From contig NC_064677.1 in assembly GCF_023278565.1 (NCBI RefSeq), positions 5,704,001-5,768,000 on the forward strand: a DNA stretch of 64,000 nucleotides, read 5' to 3'. This DNA is from Colletotrichum lupini. Its lineage: Eukaryota; Ascomycota; Sordariomycetes; Glomerellales; Glomerellaceae. Below, one piece after another: positions 32,948 through 45,506 of this stretch. Made by a program: the position numbers and the translations under genes. The notes below the pieces were generated by a model. That model saw nothing but the letters and a program-made list of their open reading frames with translations. It was not told the origin of the DNA and did no database searches. Every line of letters begins with the position of its first letter. Position 1 is the first letter of the stretch.

Positions 32948-35900
32948 CGCCAATACTTGGAAGCATCCAACAAAATTCGGAAATCCTGATATGGATAAGC
33001 GTTGGCCAAAGACGAATTTCTTTTGTGTTGATCCAGTTCGGAGAGTATTTCTCAGACGGTGAGCATCCAAAGGAGTGCTGTGCTGCTGCTGTTGTTGTTG
33101 CCGTGGCGGATGAAGGAACGACTGATGATGAGACTGAGGAAGGAATCAAGAAAAGAATGGTGCCAATTGCTTTGGACGTAAAAGCTTCAGGTCATCTCGT
33201 CTGGAAGTAGAGATGGGAGGTGAAGCTGTCACGAAGCGGCTGTTGACGAAAGTTGCAAGTTGAGGAGGGGTGATGGATGGGTTGAAAAATAGATGGAGGG
33301 AGGGCGAAAGGAAGAGGAGTTGATGAAGTCAAGGGGAGGGGCCGAGGGCCGACGCTTTGCAAGGCAGGGTATCAATGTGCGTAGAGGGGACGGAAGGTGA
33401 GGTCGCGGTCTGAAGGTCGGATGGAAGGCGCGCTGGCGCGCCCGTAGGTGGTTTGGCAGACAGGGAAGGAATGAGGTGTGAGGTGGGTGGAAGGTGCAGG
33501 CAGCCTTGCAGGTGAGTTGAAGGTGAAGTAGGAAGGCAGGAGCCTCGTCGAGGCAGCCCAACCCAAGCCGGCCTTTCTTCCTTCCACCTTAAGAAGAAAA
33601 AAATGCGCAGATGGCCAGATAAGACAAATATGGTAGAGGAGACTGGGAAGCAAGGCAGGAGTCGAGTAAGAATCTTCAGATCAGTGCCTGCATCTCAGCC
33701 TTGCTCTCGTCGGTCTCTTGCAGCAGAGTAACGCAAAAAATTCAACGCTCAAGAAGACAATACCAGCAAGGTTACAAGGCAGCCCGGTGGAAAAGTCAAA
33801 GTTCTAAACGCCAACACTCTGCGCAGTCGATGCGGAATATCTCGAAGATGAAAGCATACCACTGCCTAGTAAGAAGCCTGTATGCGAGCCCGTAGTATAT
33901 CTGCCATCCTCTGTAACAGTTCTGTGGAAACCCCTTTACCGAAGCCACTCAGTCTGATTTTGAAGTTGGTAGAACCATTCGGAACGACAAGATTCTCCTC
34001 GAGGGCAGGAAGAACGACCGGCGGAGAGTCAAACACCCACAAGTGATATCGACACAGTTCCCCTTCGGTAGCCGTCGTTCTGTTGGATGGGTGTTCGGGA
34101 CTGTCGCATGGGATTGTGGCAAAGCAGACAATGTAATGATTATGCTTCTCGAGGTTCATTCTGTCGACGAGGTGCTTGGGAGAACGCACAATACCAGTGG
34201 CATACATGCTGTCGTCGGATCTTGGAATACGGGATAAAGACGGATCAAAGATCAGAGTGAATGGGAATGTTCCGACGAAAGAGCGGTTGAGACGAAAAGT
34301 GATCTGATTCAAGGTCGGCTTTGATTCGTCTACAATACAAGGTAAGCGAGCTCCTCGTCTTATATCTAATGAACCTTTACAGTAGGCTGGCCCAAGGTAG
34401 ATGTCCTCCCCCCCCTCTCTCTAACCTGATGGCTCGCAGCCTGTGACCATTCACCAGGAGAAAACAAACTCACGCTCCTGATTTTCTCACCAGAAAACTC
34501 AGCATATCAAAATCCACCTTCTCCATCCACCATCGCCAACGGCCAAAACCGCTGGCGCCCTACAAAAGTTCAACGCTCCAACAAAACACACAAAAGGTCC
34601 GCATATGCAACAGCCACATATCCACAACGATCAAAGGTTCTTAGGCGCAGATATGTCGGGTTACACGATCCCCGAGCGCCCCCTTTTCCCTCCACCACAC
34701 CTTTCCTTCGTTCCCCGGCCCAATGAACAAGCATGATTCTCCCTCACCATTCCCTTTATGAGCAGAACGGAGAAAAAGCCTCTCCTGTCTCTTGAGTATG
34801 AACGATCATCAACCAATCATCTCGAAAAGTACGCCACAGGACACCCACGCCAGGCCAGCGAAATGTCAAAAGACCAGAGACCTCGAAACGTTGAATCAGA
34901 AGGGCCTCCAAAGTCAAAGTTCGCCGCATTTGGCTATTGCTCCCCTTAGCTGCCGTGCTCGACCGGCCAATCCCACGGGAGGGCTTCCATGTCCGGCTAA
35001 GGAGTCGAGAAATAAGGTTGGTGGTGGCTTGTTCCCTCTTCCCCAGAGGATCTCGTGTCACTGATTTAGGGCTTCAACTTTACCCCCTTGACAGGTGATA
35101 GGCTACCTCAGGCCGTACCTTGACATCCGGGGCAACCCATCTTCAAGCTTGGACTTGCCCACATCTCGCATCCTGCGTCACGAGACTAAGCCCAAGCAAG
35201 CAGAATCGAAGCCATCCAGCAAAGTGTCCGAAGGGTAGATAGCAAGGAGGCGTTCGTCCGGCCCCCGCCTCCCCGCCTCCCCGCGCCCCCCCTTTCTGTC
35301 GTACCGTACCGTTTAACCAAAGAGGTAAGAAGGACTCAGAACAATGTCGGGCCGTAGACAGCCATCCAAGCTGGAAGGCTGTTTCAGCCTAGAACATCTT
35401 CGATCTCGGAGGCGCTTCTTACGTCTTAACCTCCCATACCCCCAGCCTAAACTCTATCGCAGCCGCCTTCGTCCGTAAGATGGCCTGATGTTGCAGATCT
35501 CGAGGGGACACCTAGTAGCCCTATCCGCTGTTAGCCCGCATGACAAAGTCCATTGTTGGTCCGGGCCAGACACTAAACTGAGTCGGCCCGTACGTACGTC
35601 GCTCGTTGCCTTGATCAGCAAAGAACTGCCAAGACTTTGCCAGGTGAGTAACGTAGCTGAATGTCAGCTCGTCCAAGACGTTCCGGATGACTAGACCGGT
35701 TGTGCGCTCAGGTCCGAGAGCCTCCAACTACCATGGCGCATCTTCGTAACTGCAATTCGTGTTAGTGACAGGATGAGTAGCCGCAAAACGTTGACTAGAG
35801 CACATGCAAGTATAGGTCACTGTATATGGCATAGCGCCAACGAAGTAGTGTAATCTCTCGTATTCTCTCTGCCACCACCCTTCACTATGATACTAAGGTC

Positions 35901-36672
35901 TCGCACGCATTCTCAGCGAACGACGTATGTCAGGCACCAACCGCGGCGAGACCCAGCTTCCCTCGACTCCTAGCTTCCTCGTCACATGCAAGATAGCTGA
36001 AGGGCGGGCTCAAAGAGCCAAGCCGACGATCCTGAAACCATTTGTTTTTAATCATATCCACACACGCCACCATGAAACCGCTCATCAAAAAAAAAAAAAA
36101 AGGTCGTAATCAACCGCGACCAGATAGCCTACACATGCTTCAACAGTATTCTATCATATCCCGCATGCTTTGTTCCAGGATCGTTGAGCTTGAGAAATCA
36201 GACATGATCCAAAGAGTTGGCTGCCCTAGTAGGCAACGGTGTCAGGGAGCCTTGGGATGCAACTCTGAATCATCTAAAAGAGAAGAAAGACAAAGGTGGC
36301 CGGTGTGTTTGTAGTAAACGACTCAGGAAAAGGTTTGGTGAATGCTGGAGTCGAAACTAATTTTCATCCACGCTGCTTCGATGCAATGAAGCATTTGAAA
36401 GAAGAGAATGCCCGTTTTGAAGAAATCCACGAGTCCGCTGTATGTACTGGGCGGACGAGAACTGAATGTTGCTTGGGGTATCGGCTGAAGGACATGACTG
36501 TTAAAACATCATGAGCCTGTGCTGAGACTCGAAAATTGCGACTCGTGTTGTTCAAGGAAGGTTGAGAAATGAAATGCCAGGCATCCCACTATTGGTGTAT
36601 ATACTTGGCGAGTTGACTCGACTGACGAGAAAGAACCAATTACGGTCGAGTGAAAAAGGGAAGGGTTTGGAA
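32948..36672. other. Gene-poor interval between hypothetical gene and palI
   Basis: Promoter of the 602-aa protein at the left (pyrimidine-rich on the minus strand around 33,250-33,600). One orphan minus-strand frame lies at 33866-34337 (listed separately). An A14 run lies near 36,088-36,101. Nothing else recognised. Confidence 0.45.
33866..34337 (-). other. Possible orphan exon or gene remnant
   Basis: A minus-strand frame of about 155 codons lacks an early ATG but follows an intron-like acceptor (TTGTAG, at 34338-34343 in plus coordinates). It would read ESKPTLNQITFRLNRSFVG... and ends with ...STELLQRMADILRARIQASY and a stop. The composition is protein-like rather than low-complexity. I do not recognise it and found no convincing first exon upstream, so it may be the last exon of an unseen gene, a relic, or chance. 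Confidence 0.3.
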
Positions 36673-38958
36673 TTATAGGCCTTGCGGATACGCACTGCCG
36701 GGTATCATGCCGGTGCCTCCTGCTCGGGATGGGGGGCCGAGGCGACTGCCTGGAAGCTCAAAGTCGGGGTTGTTGTTCAAGAGCATGTCTTGCCTTCGCT
36801 GTTGGACGGGTCGTCGGGGTGGCATCGGCTGACCATACCCTGGCATTGGCGGCGCAGGATTCCACCTCGGGTTTACCCCTCTCTGGGATATTGAGGTGAA
36901 GTTGGACAGATCAGACTCGGCGCCAGGACTACGTGCACCGGCATCCGCATGAGCGTCATCATACATATTGGGCGCGGGTAGAGGTACCTGAAGGCCAGGC
37001 GGGGGACCTGCTCTTTGAGCCGGTGCCGGTGCTGGCGCGTCCGCGAAGCGCGGATCGACATCTTCGTAATAATCGCTGGCTGCTGGCGCAGGCGAGCTTC
37101 GGTTGAGCATCTCAGCAGAGCGTTGCTGTTGCAGCGGAGACGCCGTGCGTGATGAGGCCTGGTTCTGGTTCCAAGCCTGACGAGGTGGGACATAGGCACT
37201 GAAGATTCAAAATCAGCAAAGCTCTCTTCTGTTTCAAAGATTCAAGGGACTTACTCGTCTTGGCTGTACCTGCTTGCCTCGCTCATGTACGTGTCGTGCC
37301 TCTGAGGGTGAGACCTGTTTCCGCCGTTTTGCTGCTGCTGGAGCCCGACCATGCCGGCAATGTCAGCATCACTGTCACGGAACTGACCGAAACCCGCAGG
37401 TGGATGCGCAGGGCTTCCTGTAGCGGCGTCCATCTCAACCGCTTGGCCAACCATTGGCTGTCCGTCGTGGCCAGGGAGAGGCGGAGGTGATTCAGCTCTC
37501 GGCAAGCTCTGACGCTGAGGGTTGTAGGCTTCATAGCCCTGCTCTTGTTGAGGGATAGATGGGAGAGAAGGGTTTGTGAGGTTGTTCGAACTGGTGTACC
37601 CCGGGGCCATATCCATGGAACGACGTCCGTAGGGGCCGCCAGGAGGAGGACCACCGTAGCCGTTGGCTGGACTTGGACGACGGTCGTACGGTCCAGGACC
37701 TCCGGGACCACCAGGTCCGGGTTGATAACCTGGCGGAGGTGGTCGGCCTCCTCTCATACTGTTTGGTCCAAAGCCGCCGCGAGGGGGTGGCGGGCCATAC
37801 CCGCCTCGACCACCAGGCGGAGGGCCACCATAACCTCCTCGTCCGGGAGGACCTCCATAGCCACCTCTTCCTGGCGGCGGAAAGCCGTAGCCACCATATC
37901 CGCCTCTGCCACCGTAGCCACCACCGCGCCCTCTGAATCCTCCAGGAGGCATACCGCCCCTACCTCTCATGCGCTCCTGCGAGGGACCTCTTCTTGGGCC
38001 AAATCCATCTTGAGGCGGCAGCGGGTTTCCATAAGGATCTCTCTGAATCGGCGGGACAGAACCAGATCGTGAAGGAGGAGCATCGCTAGCAGTCATGACG
38101 CCTTGAGAGCCATTGACCGGACTTCTTGCTGTGAGAGGGATACGTTCATCGCTGACCTGGTCATTGTTCTTCTGAGATTCGAATGAGGCAAAGGTCGGCA
38201 TCTTATCAATGCCGTTTCCTCCGCTGACAACGGGAACAGTAGGCTGAGAGGCGACCGACGCAGCAGTCTTTACCTGAGCCTCGCGGTTGTAGTAATTCTC
38301 TCCGCTCATCTCAGCGTTCTCGGCGATTCTCTTCTTCCTGGCCTTTCTGCTGACCAACATGCGGCGCATAGCACACGAGAGCAAACCGCTCATTCCGACA
38401 AGAATGGTAGCGGCAAGGACGATGTATGAGCCCCATGCCATGTGGGGGACGAAGAGGAGAACATCAACGAGGAAAGCCAATAGACAGATGAGGAAGTCGA
38501 TGAAAGAGAAGATGAAGAGGGCGAGAAGGTATCTCGCAGAATGAGAGGGCGAGTGAAGGTGAGCGACGGCAGCCATGATGAACATGATGAGAGTCGCGAG
38601 GGCAGCGACAGGATGTACGATCAAGATGGCTGACAGAGTGTTTCGGGCAGAGTCTGGGAGGTCAAAGGCCCCCTTACTATCCGCGGCTCCAAAAACTCGT
38701 GCTGTAGAGAGTGTCAGCCACAGTCCCCCGTTTCGGTAGTCAGCAGTGTACCACGTTGAATTACTTACTCGTGTCATAACCAATCTCAGGGCCTTCGCAA
38801 GTGCCGTCTGCCTTACAGACGCCAAAGACTCCAAAGTTGGCTCCCTTGAAACTACCCAGCGGAATAGCCTTAATAATCGGGGTCGATAGGGTAGACAGCA
38901 GAAGCAAGGCGAAGGCCGCAAAGAGCAGCACCGACATGGGGGTTGCCGGCCGCAACAT
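36673..38958 (-). CDS. palI: pH-response regulator palI/RIM9
   Basis: Plasma-membrane component of the ambient-pH Pal/Rim pathway that helps place the sensor PalH/Rim21 and ultimately activates PacC. 720 aa in three exons: 38958-38769, 38701-37255, 37198-36673 (donors GTAAGT). The N-terminus MLRPATPMSVLLFAAFALLL and IKAIPLGSFKGANFGVFGVC is the family signature. Four hydrophobic segments (about 8-28, 85-108, 121-148, 152-174) match the SUR7/PalI topology. The long cytosolic tail has an RGG/YGG/PPG-rich tract (exon 2, roughly 37,730-37,980), and exon 3 continues DDAYVPPRQAWNQNQ, as in other PalI tails. PacC-type hexamers GCCAAG lie upstream at 39654 and 39886 but could be chance. Confidence 0.94.
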
Positions 38959-41900
38959 GATGGCGGTTTGTCGTCGAAGAAACCTGCTTCCAAAGAGTGG
39001 TACGGTGAGCCGGCGTCGTCAAGACGCGGCGAAATGAGGGGTGGGTTGCGCTTGAGGGATTCGGGTGTCGTCGTCAAGAAGTTGTTCGGGGTCGGCTAGT
39101 GTAAGAAGAAGTGGTTGCGCGGCATCGTCTACTGGTTGGACAAAATCGTAGTCGAAAATAGTGACATGAATGAGAGTAACGAAGTGTCGATGAGAGCCGT
39201 ATGGCAATAGATTCCTTTCTCTTTCTTCCCTGCTAATCCTCTTGCTCGACTGTCCCCAAAGTTTGCTCAGTCGGTATCCTAACGGGTGCTGCTGGTATTG
39301 CCGCTGAAACAATGTCGCAAGGAGACGGAATTTCGGTCGACGAGTTTAAATCAAATCGATTCGGACGAGGTCGGAGAGAGTCGTGGAAGTTTTGTCGTGT
39401 CCTAAATGCAGGGCTGCATCCAGGGGAATTGGATTGAGGTTGTGCGAAGTGAATAGGATCGAGTTCCTCCTGTTCGACCTGGAGAAGGGAAGAGGGAGAA
39501 AGAGACAAAGGTACGCACGATCTGGGGAGGGAGACGATGTGGGCGGGTGAGTGGGAGAGTGGGCGACTTGTGTGGAGGGAGCGAAGATGGAAAAGTGGGG
39601 TCTTGACCGTGGGTGCAGCAGGAGTGGGCAATTTTGGGCCACACGGCAGGGGAGCCAAGGGGATTTGGGAACAGGGGGGTGCAGTCAAGTGTCGCAGAGG
39701 GGGGTGTGGTGAGAGAAAGGAGATGGGAGGCAGGAAAGACGTTTACCACCACCACTACCATAAGTGCGACTGGTTCTGGAAGAGTGAGGTTCCCAAGATA
39801 GATAGCTCAGGTTTTGGTGCAGGATTCCAATGTAGTAGCGGGAGGCGTTGGGCAGGTTGCGTAGCTGGATGTGGCTGGGGCAGTGGCCAAGCTGCAGTCG
39901 ACATGCCTATTTATCCAATTACCTTGATTGAGAACTGCAACCAGCCAGCTTCATTTGCATGGCCTGCTTTGCGAGGCTGATGATTGATCATGAGTTCTTG
40001 TTTGGGAGGCAACACATCCTGTGGTGCTTGTATCGATTGTGCCTTGAGGGCGAAATGCGTCCGTCGCCCATGATGGGACCTATTTCTTTTCTATCTCCAC
40101 CCCCAGGGTGGACGACGGACTCATTGTGCCTTCCCTGGAGGGACGGATAAGATACGTACTATTTACAAGTCCAGCGTGCAAGTAAAAGTGCACAGCCCAC
40201 CTAGGTAGCAAACGGCTTGCAGGCACCAAGCAGCGCAGATTGGCAGAGAGTCGAGAGGCAGGCACGCCGCAAGCCGCACGACAGGGTCGGGTCGAGGGCG
40301 ACGAGATTGGAGTGCGCGAGAAACGGAGACGGGTCTGCATCTCCATGCAGTCAGACACTGGGCTCACATCGTCTGCCACGAGAGCCTGGAACCCAGATGT
40401 CCCCATGTGGGCTCTCTGCAGCGGGTGTTGTGCCCGCTAACTCGTTGGTTCAAATCAATATTCTCCCCCCCGCCGCCGAAATGCAGCGCAGGTTGGCCCC
40501 AATATCGATGGGGGGCAGGCACGAACAGGCACGCCGCACTCCAAGAATCTAGATGGCAGGTACCTGAGCAATGTACCGTCCTTAGCGCAAGACCGGAGGT
40601 ATTCTTTGTTCCTCAACGCGTGTCCAACTGTCCCCCGGCAGCCACACCATTCCATCTCTCTCTTCCCAAGACATGCTGCACCGACTGCATGGCTTTCCCA
40701 AAAGGTCAATCTTCTCCGAGCTCGACAGGACAATGCCCTTGTTCTCGCGGAAGTCTGGTCCGGCCTCCATTTTGACCAGAGACATTGAATGCCATTAGGC
40801 TTCGTCACAGAATACCGTTCTTCTGTCTTCTGAGGTAGCTCCGGCCAATAGGAGCCTCTTACGAATGATGTGAGTACGCTTCGTCTACGAATAAGGGACC
40901 TGACCACACATTCATTTACGCAGCTGGCAAGCCATCCATGGAATCACAAGTCCACCTTAACAACATGCGGTATACAACGCAGACGGGACGAATACTTGCA
41001 AAAGAGCCAATAAATCCTTTGTCACCAAGCCAGCCACAAATGACTGCGGCTAAGCTTCCCTTCCATTAGTGTGACCCCAGGAAGCCGGGACCGAGTCCGC
41101 TACCATCAGCTCACAGATAGTAGCACCACAGGACCCGACTCGAATCTCTGACCAACGAGAAAAAAGTTGAGCGACGACCATGCCATTTCTAATTTCCCAA
41201 ATTACGACCGATATCACCCCGACAAAGACGGAGAGTGGGAAAAAAAACTCAATTCATCCCCGTCTAGTCAGGTCCCGGTCGATTCTAGGTCGGCCTATCT
41301 GCAATCGACTGCACGCAATCGCGTGCTTACCCGGCAGGCCCTACTCATGATTCCGGCATTCAAACCCGCGTGAGCTTTTCATGGGAAACGATTGATTGAA
41401 ATATGGCAAGCCACAGTACAATTACGTTACGGAGTACGAAGTACTACGTGCTACTTTTCTGGACCCTGGGTACCTGGAAGCTCAGGACTTCTCTCTACGG
41501 ATACCTAGTCTGACAGTGTCACGAACAACCTTACCCCGATCAAGCAGGTTGAGATCGAGCGCTCGCGAGTCTATGGCCCCCTGGAATTCCACAAAGCTTA
41601 GCAGGATGAGGAGTGGAATGGCGATGGATGCACCGTGCCGGCAAGCCCTCATCCTTCTCGTTCTCTGCAATCACCCCGCCGCTCAAAGATCCTAGTTGGA
41701 ACAACTCCACCAATCATATGTTTTGATGATCCGAATTAGCCATCTAGTGTTGTGCTTCCAAAGTCCCAATCACTCTGTGAGCGCCGCATCTCTCATGATC
41801 GTACGGAACCTCAAGGTCTTCATCATTGCGGGATTCGTGAGCTGACTTCCTGTGTAGCTTTTGACCTGACTCCTGCAAACTTGCAAACAGCTTCAGACTC

Positions 41901-44900
41901 CTCCGTGGTCAAACGGACGACGCAAAGGCATAGCATCGTGAATTAAGGCTCCCTTGTCGGGATGGGGCACCATAAACTCTCTCGGTATCCTGGGCCCAGG
42001 GGTCCACGCAACGCCGTTGTCGGTCGCATCCCTACACTGCAATTACAAGCATCCACTCTGCCTTCGATAAGTTCCAAGCAACTATTGTAGCGACTTGAGG
42101 ACCGTGGATCGCCCGCGTAGCAGATACATGCGACCACCGCTGTGCTCCACGTCAATCGGCGGGAAGCGTTCATTTTGCCATATTTCTCGTTGGTACGCAA
42201 CGTTTCTCTGACATTTTAAGCCTTCCACGGATATATACTTCACCTATTGAACCGTCGGATTCGCGAGGCATGAGGACAAAGAGAAACAAAAAGTTGCGGC
42301 ACCCAGATTGCGTTGACCAACTTGGTTCCAGTAACAGGTACCTGTCGACATCAACGTCAAGAGATTCAGGCGTATCGGAAATGCGAGAAGCAGCCCCGGT
42401 GCCTAAGACCACAACGACGACGGCCATGCTCTGGATCGAAAGTCGAAACATAACCGCTCTGCTGACCAAGACAGCTAGCCCACCGCCGCAACGACGCGTT
42501 ATCGGGCGCTAGCATCGCTACCCTGGGCTATTTCAGGCTGTCCAAGCTTTGGCCGTGCCTCCTCAATGGGAAGAAGCTCGTCAGAGACGGGAGGAATATT
42601 AGGTCGCCTCGAAGACGACCTTCGCCCAGAGCCTCTTCCATTTGTTCCATGGCGTCGTTGGCCGAAGTGCTTCGCGCGTGATGTCTACCGTGATGCCAGC
42701 GTTGTGGCTGTGGTATTGACTTCTTCAGATGAAGAGAATCTTGAGGCAACTGGCTGACAATAGGCGACTCTGTGACACGGGCGCTTCGCCGTCTCAGATT
42801 CTGACGCAGACACCAAGGTTGTTCGCCCTGCAACTCCTGCGGTCTTCCATGCCAAAACCCCCACAGTCCATTCTGCCGCCAGCTTTCAGTCAACCCGGAA
42901 CGCAGCAGCCCATGCCGCCCGCCGTATAGCCCGCCTATTATGAGCGAGAAGCGAAGCTATCTTGATGAACTCTCAGTCTTGAGCGAGTCAAAATATGAAC
43001 TGCTCGTCGATCAACGGCTTGTTCTGGGCCCCTTTGATCATTCCGGAGCTTACCCCCTGGCTAGGTCCAATTGTTCGACACGTAGTCACGTCGGCGCCAT
43101 GGCCTTCCGTCTTCAACCTTCAGGCCCCAGGACGTGCCAGAGCGACTCACCTCGAATACCTAGGTCGGATACATCAGCTACCACTGACACGCGACGGTCC
43201 GGGTCTGACTATGTCTATTCGGAGACGCCACTCTGAAAGTCGGGGTTTTGTGGCCAAGCTTTTGCCGATTGTTACGTAGAGTCTTTAGACGATGCTTCAT
43301 CCATCGTCTTCCTACCCTAAGATACCCGGTCAAACCTTGCCAAGTTTAGCCATTGGCAGCCATGGTCTACTCAATCATCTCTATAGCTCTTCGCCAGGGC
43401 CCTCAGCTCATGTTGGGGTATTCGGAGAATAGATTGCCCACGGTAAACAGACTGAGCTCTGCGTCCAATGTCGAGACATGTCTCGGTATGTAGGCACAGT
43501 TAGAGGCTCCTGCACGACAGCCGAGGCGTCGCACCACGGTGGGTGAGGCCAGACGGTCCATCAAAACCAAGCCCAAATTATCGACCCTCATTGTTTCCTG
43601 ACTCAAATATATTTCCGTAGGCAATTTACAACTTTTATATTGCCTAGAACGGCAAAAGACTGGAACTTCTCCGCTGACAATGGAATGGCGCCCATCCCAT
43701 CAAAACGTTCTATGATTGCCTCTGGTCTTACTGAACCCACGCGCACCTTGTAGATCTGATGGGTGTGCAGGGACACTTGGTTCATGCACTCATTCTTGCC
43801 AGACCCTCTAAGCTCAAACCAAGACGTCACGTCTGTCGACCACTTGCGTCATGGTCAACCCGAGCGACGCTGCGTCTTCTATTCGTACGACGGATCGGAT
43901 CACAATGCCCCTAGGCAGTGAGTGGTGTGCAACCTCGGTTTCTGCCACAACAAGCAAGCACCCTCCTCTCACCAGCAATGAGAAATTCAGACGAAGGAAT
44001 GGTTGACATGCCTTACATCGAGGGACCGACACCCGCTGAGCCGCTGGTTGCGGGAACGGCCGCCGCCTAACTGCATGAGGAGCCGACCAACCTTTTTTCT
44101 TCTGTGTGCTTCCCGCCTCCCCCCTTCGTCACGACCTTTGGCATGTGGTGTCTGCCAAAGGGTTCAAGTGGCTGAAGCTGCCGTCATTCAAGCTTTGCCC
44201 ATGAAATCGGCCCACAACCTCGCTTTTGTTTCACTTAATCTCAGGCACCGGACGCCGTCGATCCCCAATGCTTCAGAACGCGGCACTTTGGATGGAGCCA
44301 CGGCCTACCCTGTCAGTCAGCCGGCGGGAAAGGGGCGCTCTGGCTGTATGGCGTACCACGTCGTCAACCTTGAAATAGGCGTTGGCCAGTTATAGAGCTT
44401 TTGACTAGGAGGTGAAGGCATCGAGGGGCAGAAAGTGGTAGATGCGCAATGCTGCCAGAGGTCTCATTGGCTTTTGGGCTCGGGTCGGCGACTTTCGTGA
44501 TCTAGACCACACGCTTTGGAAGAGGCTTATTTAGGCAATTGCTTTGAACGTGTCAATTAGACAAACGTTGAGATGCTTCTTCATCTTCTAGGTTTGGTGT
44601 CAATTCCTTCACATTGAAAAATGCATTCCGGCTCTGCAGAAAGGTCCGACAGGTCTCGGATATAAGACTTGAGAATAAGGTTAGTAGTTACGGATCGGGA
44701 CTATCTCACAGTATTGAATGTTCCCGCTGGACTCTGGAGCGACTCGGCAAACTCATTCTATATTACCCCGGTATACTCCCTGGTGACCCAAGGCTGACCC
44801 GCGAGAAAATACGCGAGCTTACGCTGTTTCTGCTGCTGCGGAATAGACTAAACTCAACGTGCTCGACTGTTGAGTAATTACGCCGGGTCAGGGTTCGTGA

Positions 44901-45506
44901 GACCTCTTGTGTTCGTCAAAAGAGGCAAAAGGCCTCGTGCCGCTATTTGAATCTTGACTAGAAAATACAGGCAGGTCAGCCAAACCTTGGGATTAAACAT
45001 GAGGTCTATTCATCGGTTATTGAATGCATGCTCCAAGTCCTAACTTGCTTGAGACCACTTACATGGAAACCACACCAGTTCACAACTCATCATTGAATAC
45101 TGACCGGTGCCTATCGCCAGGTCCGAGGTGGGCACCTGCAATCGGTGCCGAAAGCGATCGGGCGGGGCCGGGGATAAGCGGATGCAACGGACGCATCGGT
45201 GCTTGATTCGCCGACGGAGATTTCCTTTTGCTGTATGGATGGCGTACCTCGGTGGCCTGGCCCTCGTTATCGTCATTGATCTGACCTACCTACCTGACCC
45301 TGTGGCGCCAACGACAGATCCGGCGGCCGCGCCGAACCCGATTGACCTCTGACGGGACTTTTGCAACTTTTTACCCTCAACCACAACCTTTTCTTTCTCT
45401 CCATTTGGTTGTCATTTCTCCCCCCTTAGACTTGAGGACACAAGGTAATGGGAGCCTCTGACTTCCGCCTTCATTCCCTCCTCATACGTCCTCGTCATTA
45501 CCAATT
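38959..45506. other. Gene-poor region between palI and ABC1 kinase gene
   Basis: About 6.5 kb with no firmly supported gene. 38,959-39,980 is the palI upstream region. A weak small secreted-protein candidate lies at 42170-42451 (minus). A copy of TACTCCGTA lies inverted at 41428-41436. The rest shows short overlapping frames without recognisable domains. Confidence 0.45.
42170..42451 (-). CDS. Candidate small secreted protein (weak)
   Basis: An ATG at 42451 opens a 93-codon frame beginning MFRLSIQSMAVVVVVLGTGA, a good signal peptide (basic start, valine core, small residues at the cleavage site), followed by SRISDTPESLDVDVDR. After that the frame is less convincing, and a possible donor (AG|GTACCT) could end exon 1 there. 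Downstream on the same strand another frame has four closely spaced cysteines (ACICYAG...NSCLELIEGRVDACNC, about 41,990-42,130), which could be a later exon. I could not find a splice that joins them. It could be an effector-like gene, a relic, or chance. Confidence 0.25.
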   Translation of the reverse strand: MFRLSIQSMAVVVVVLGTGAASRISDTPESLDVDVDRYLLLEPSWSTQSGCRNFLFLFVLMPRESDGSIGEVYIRGRLKMSEKRCVPTRNMAK

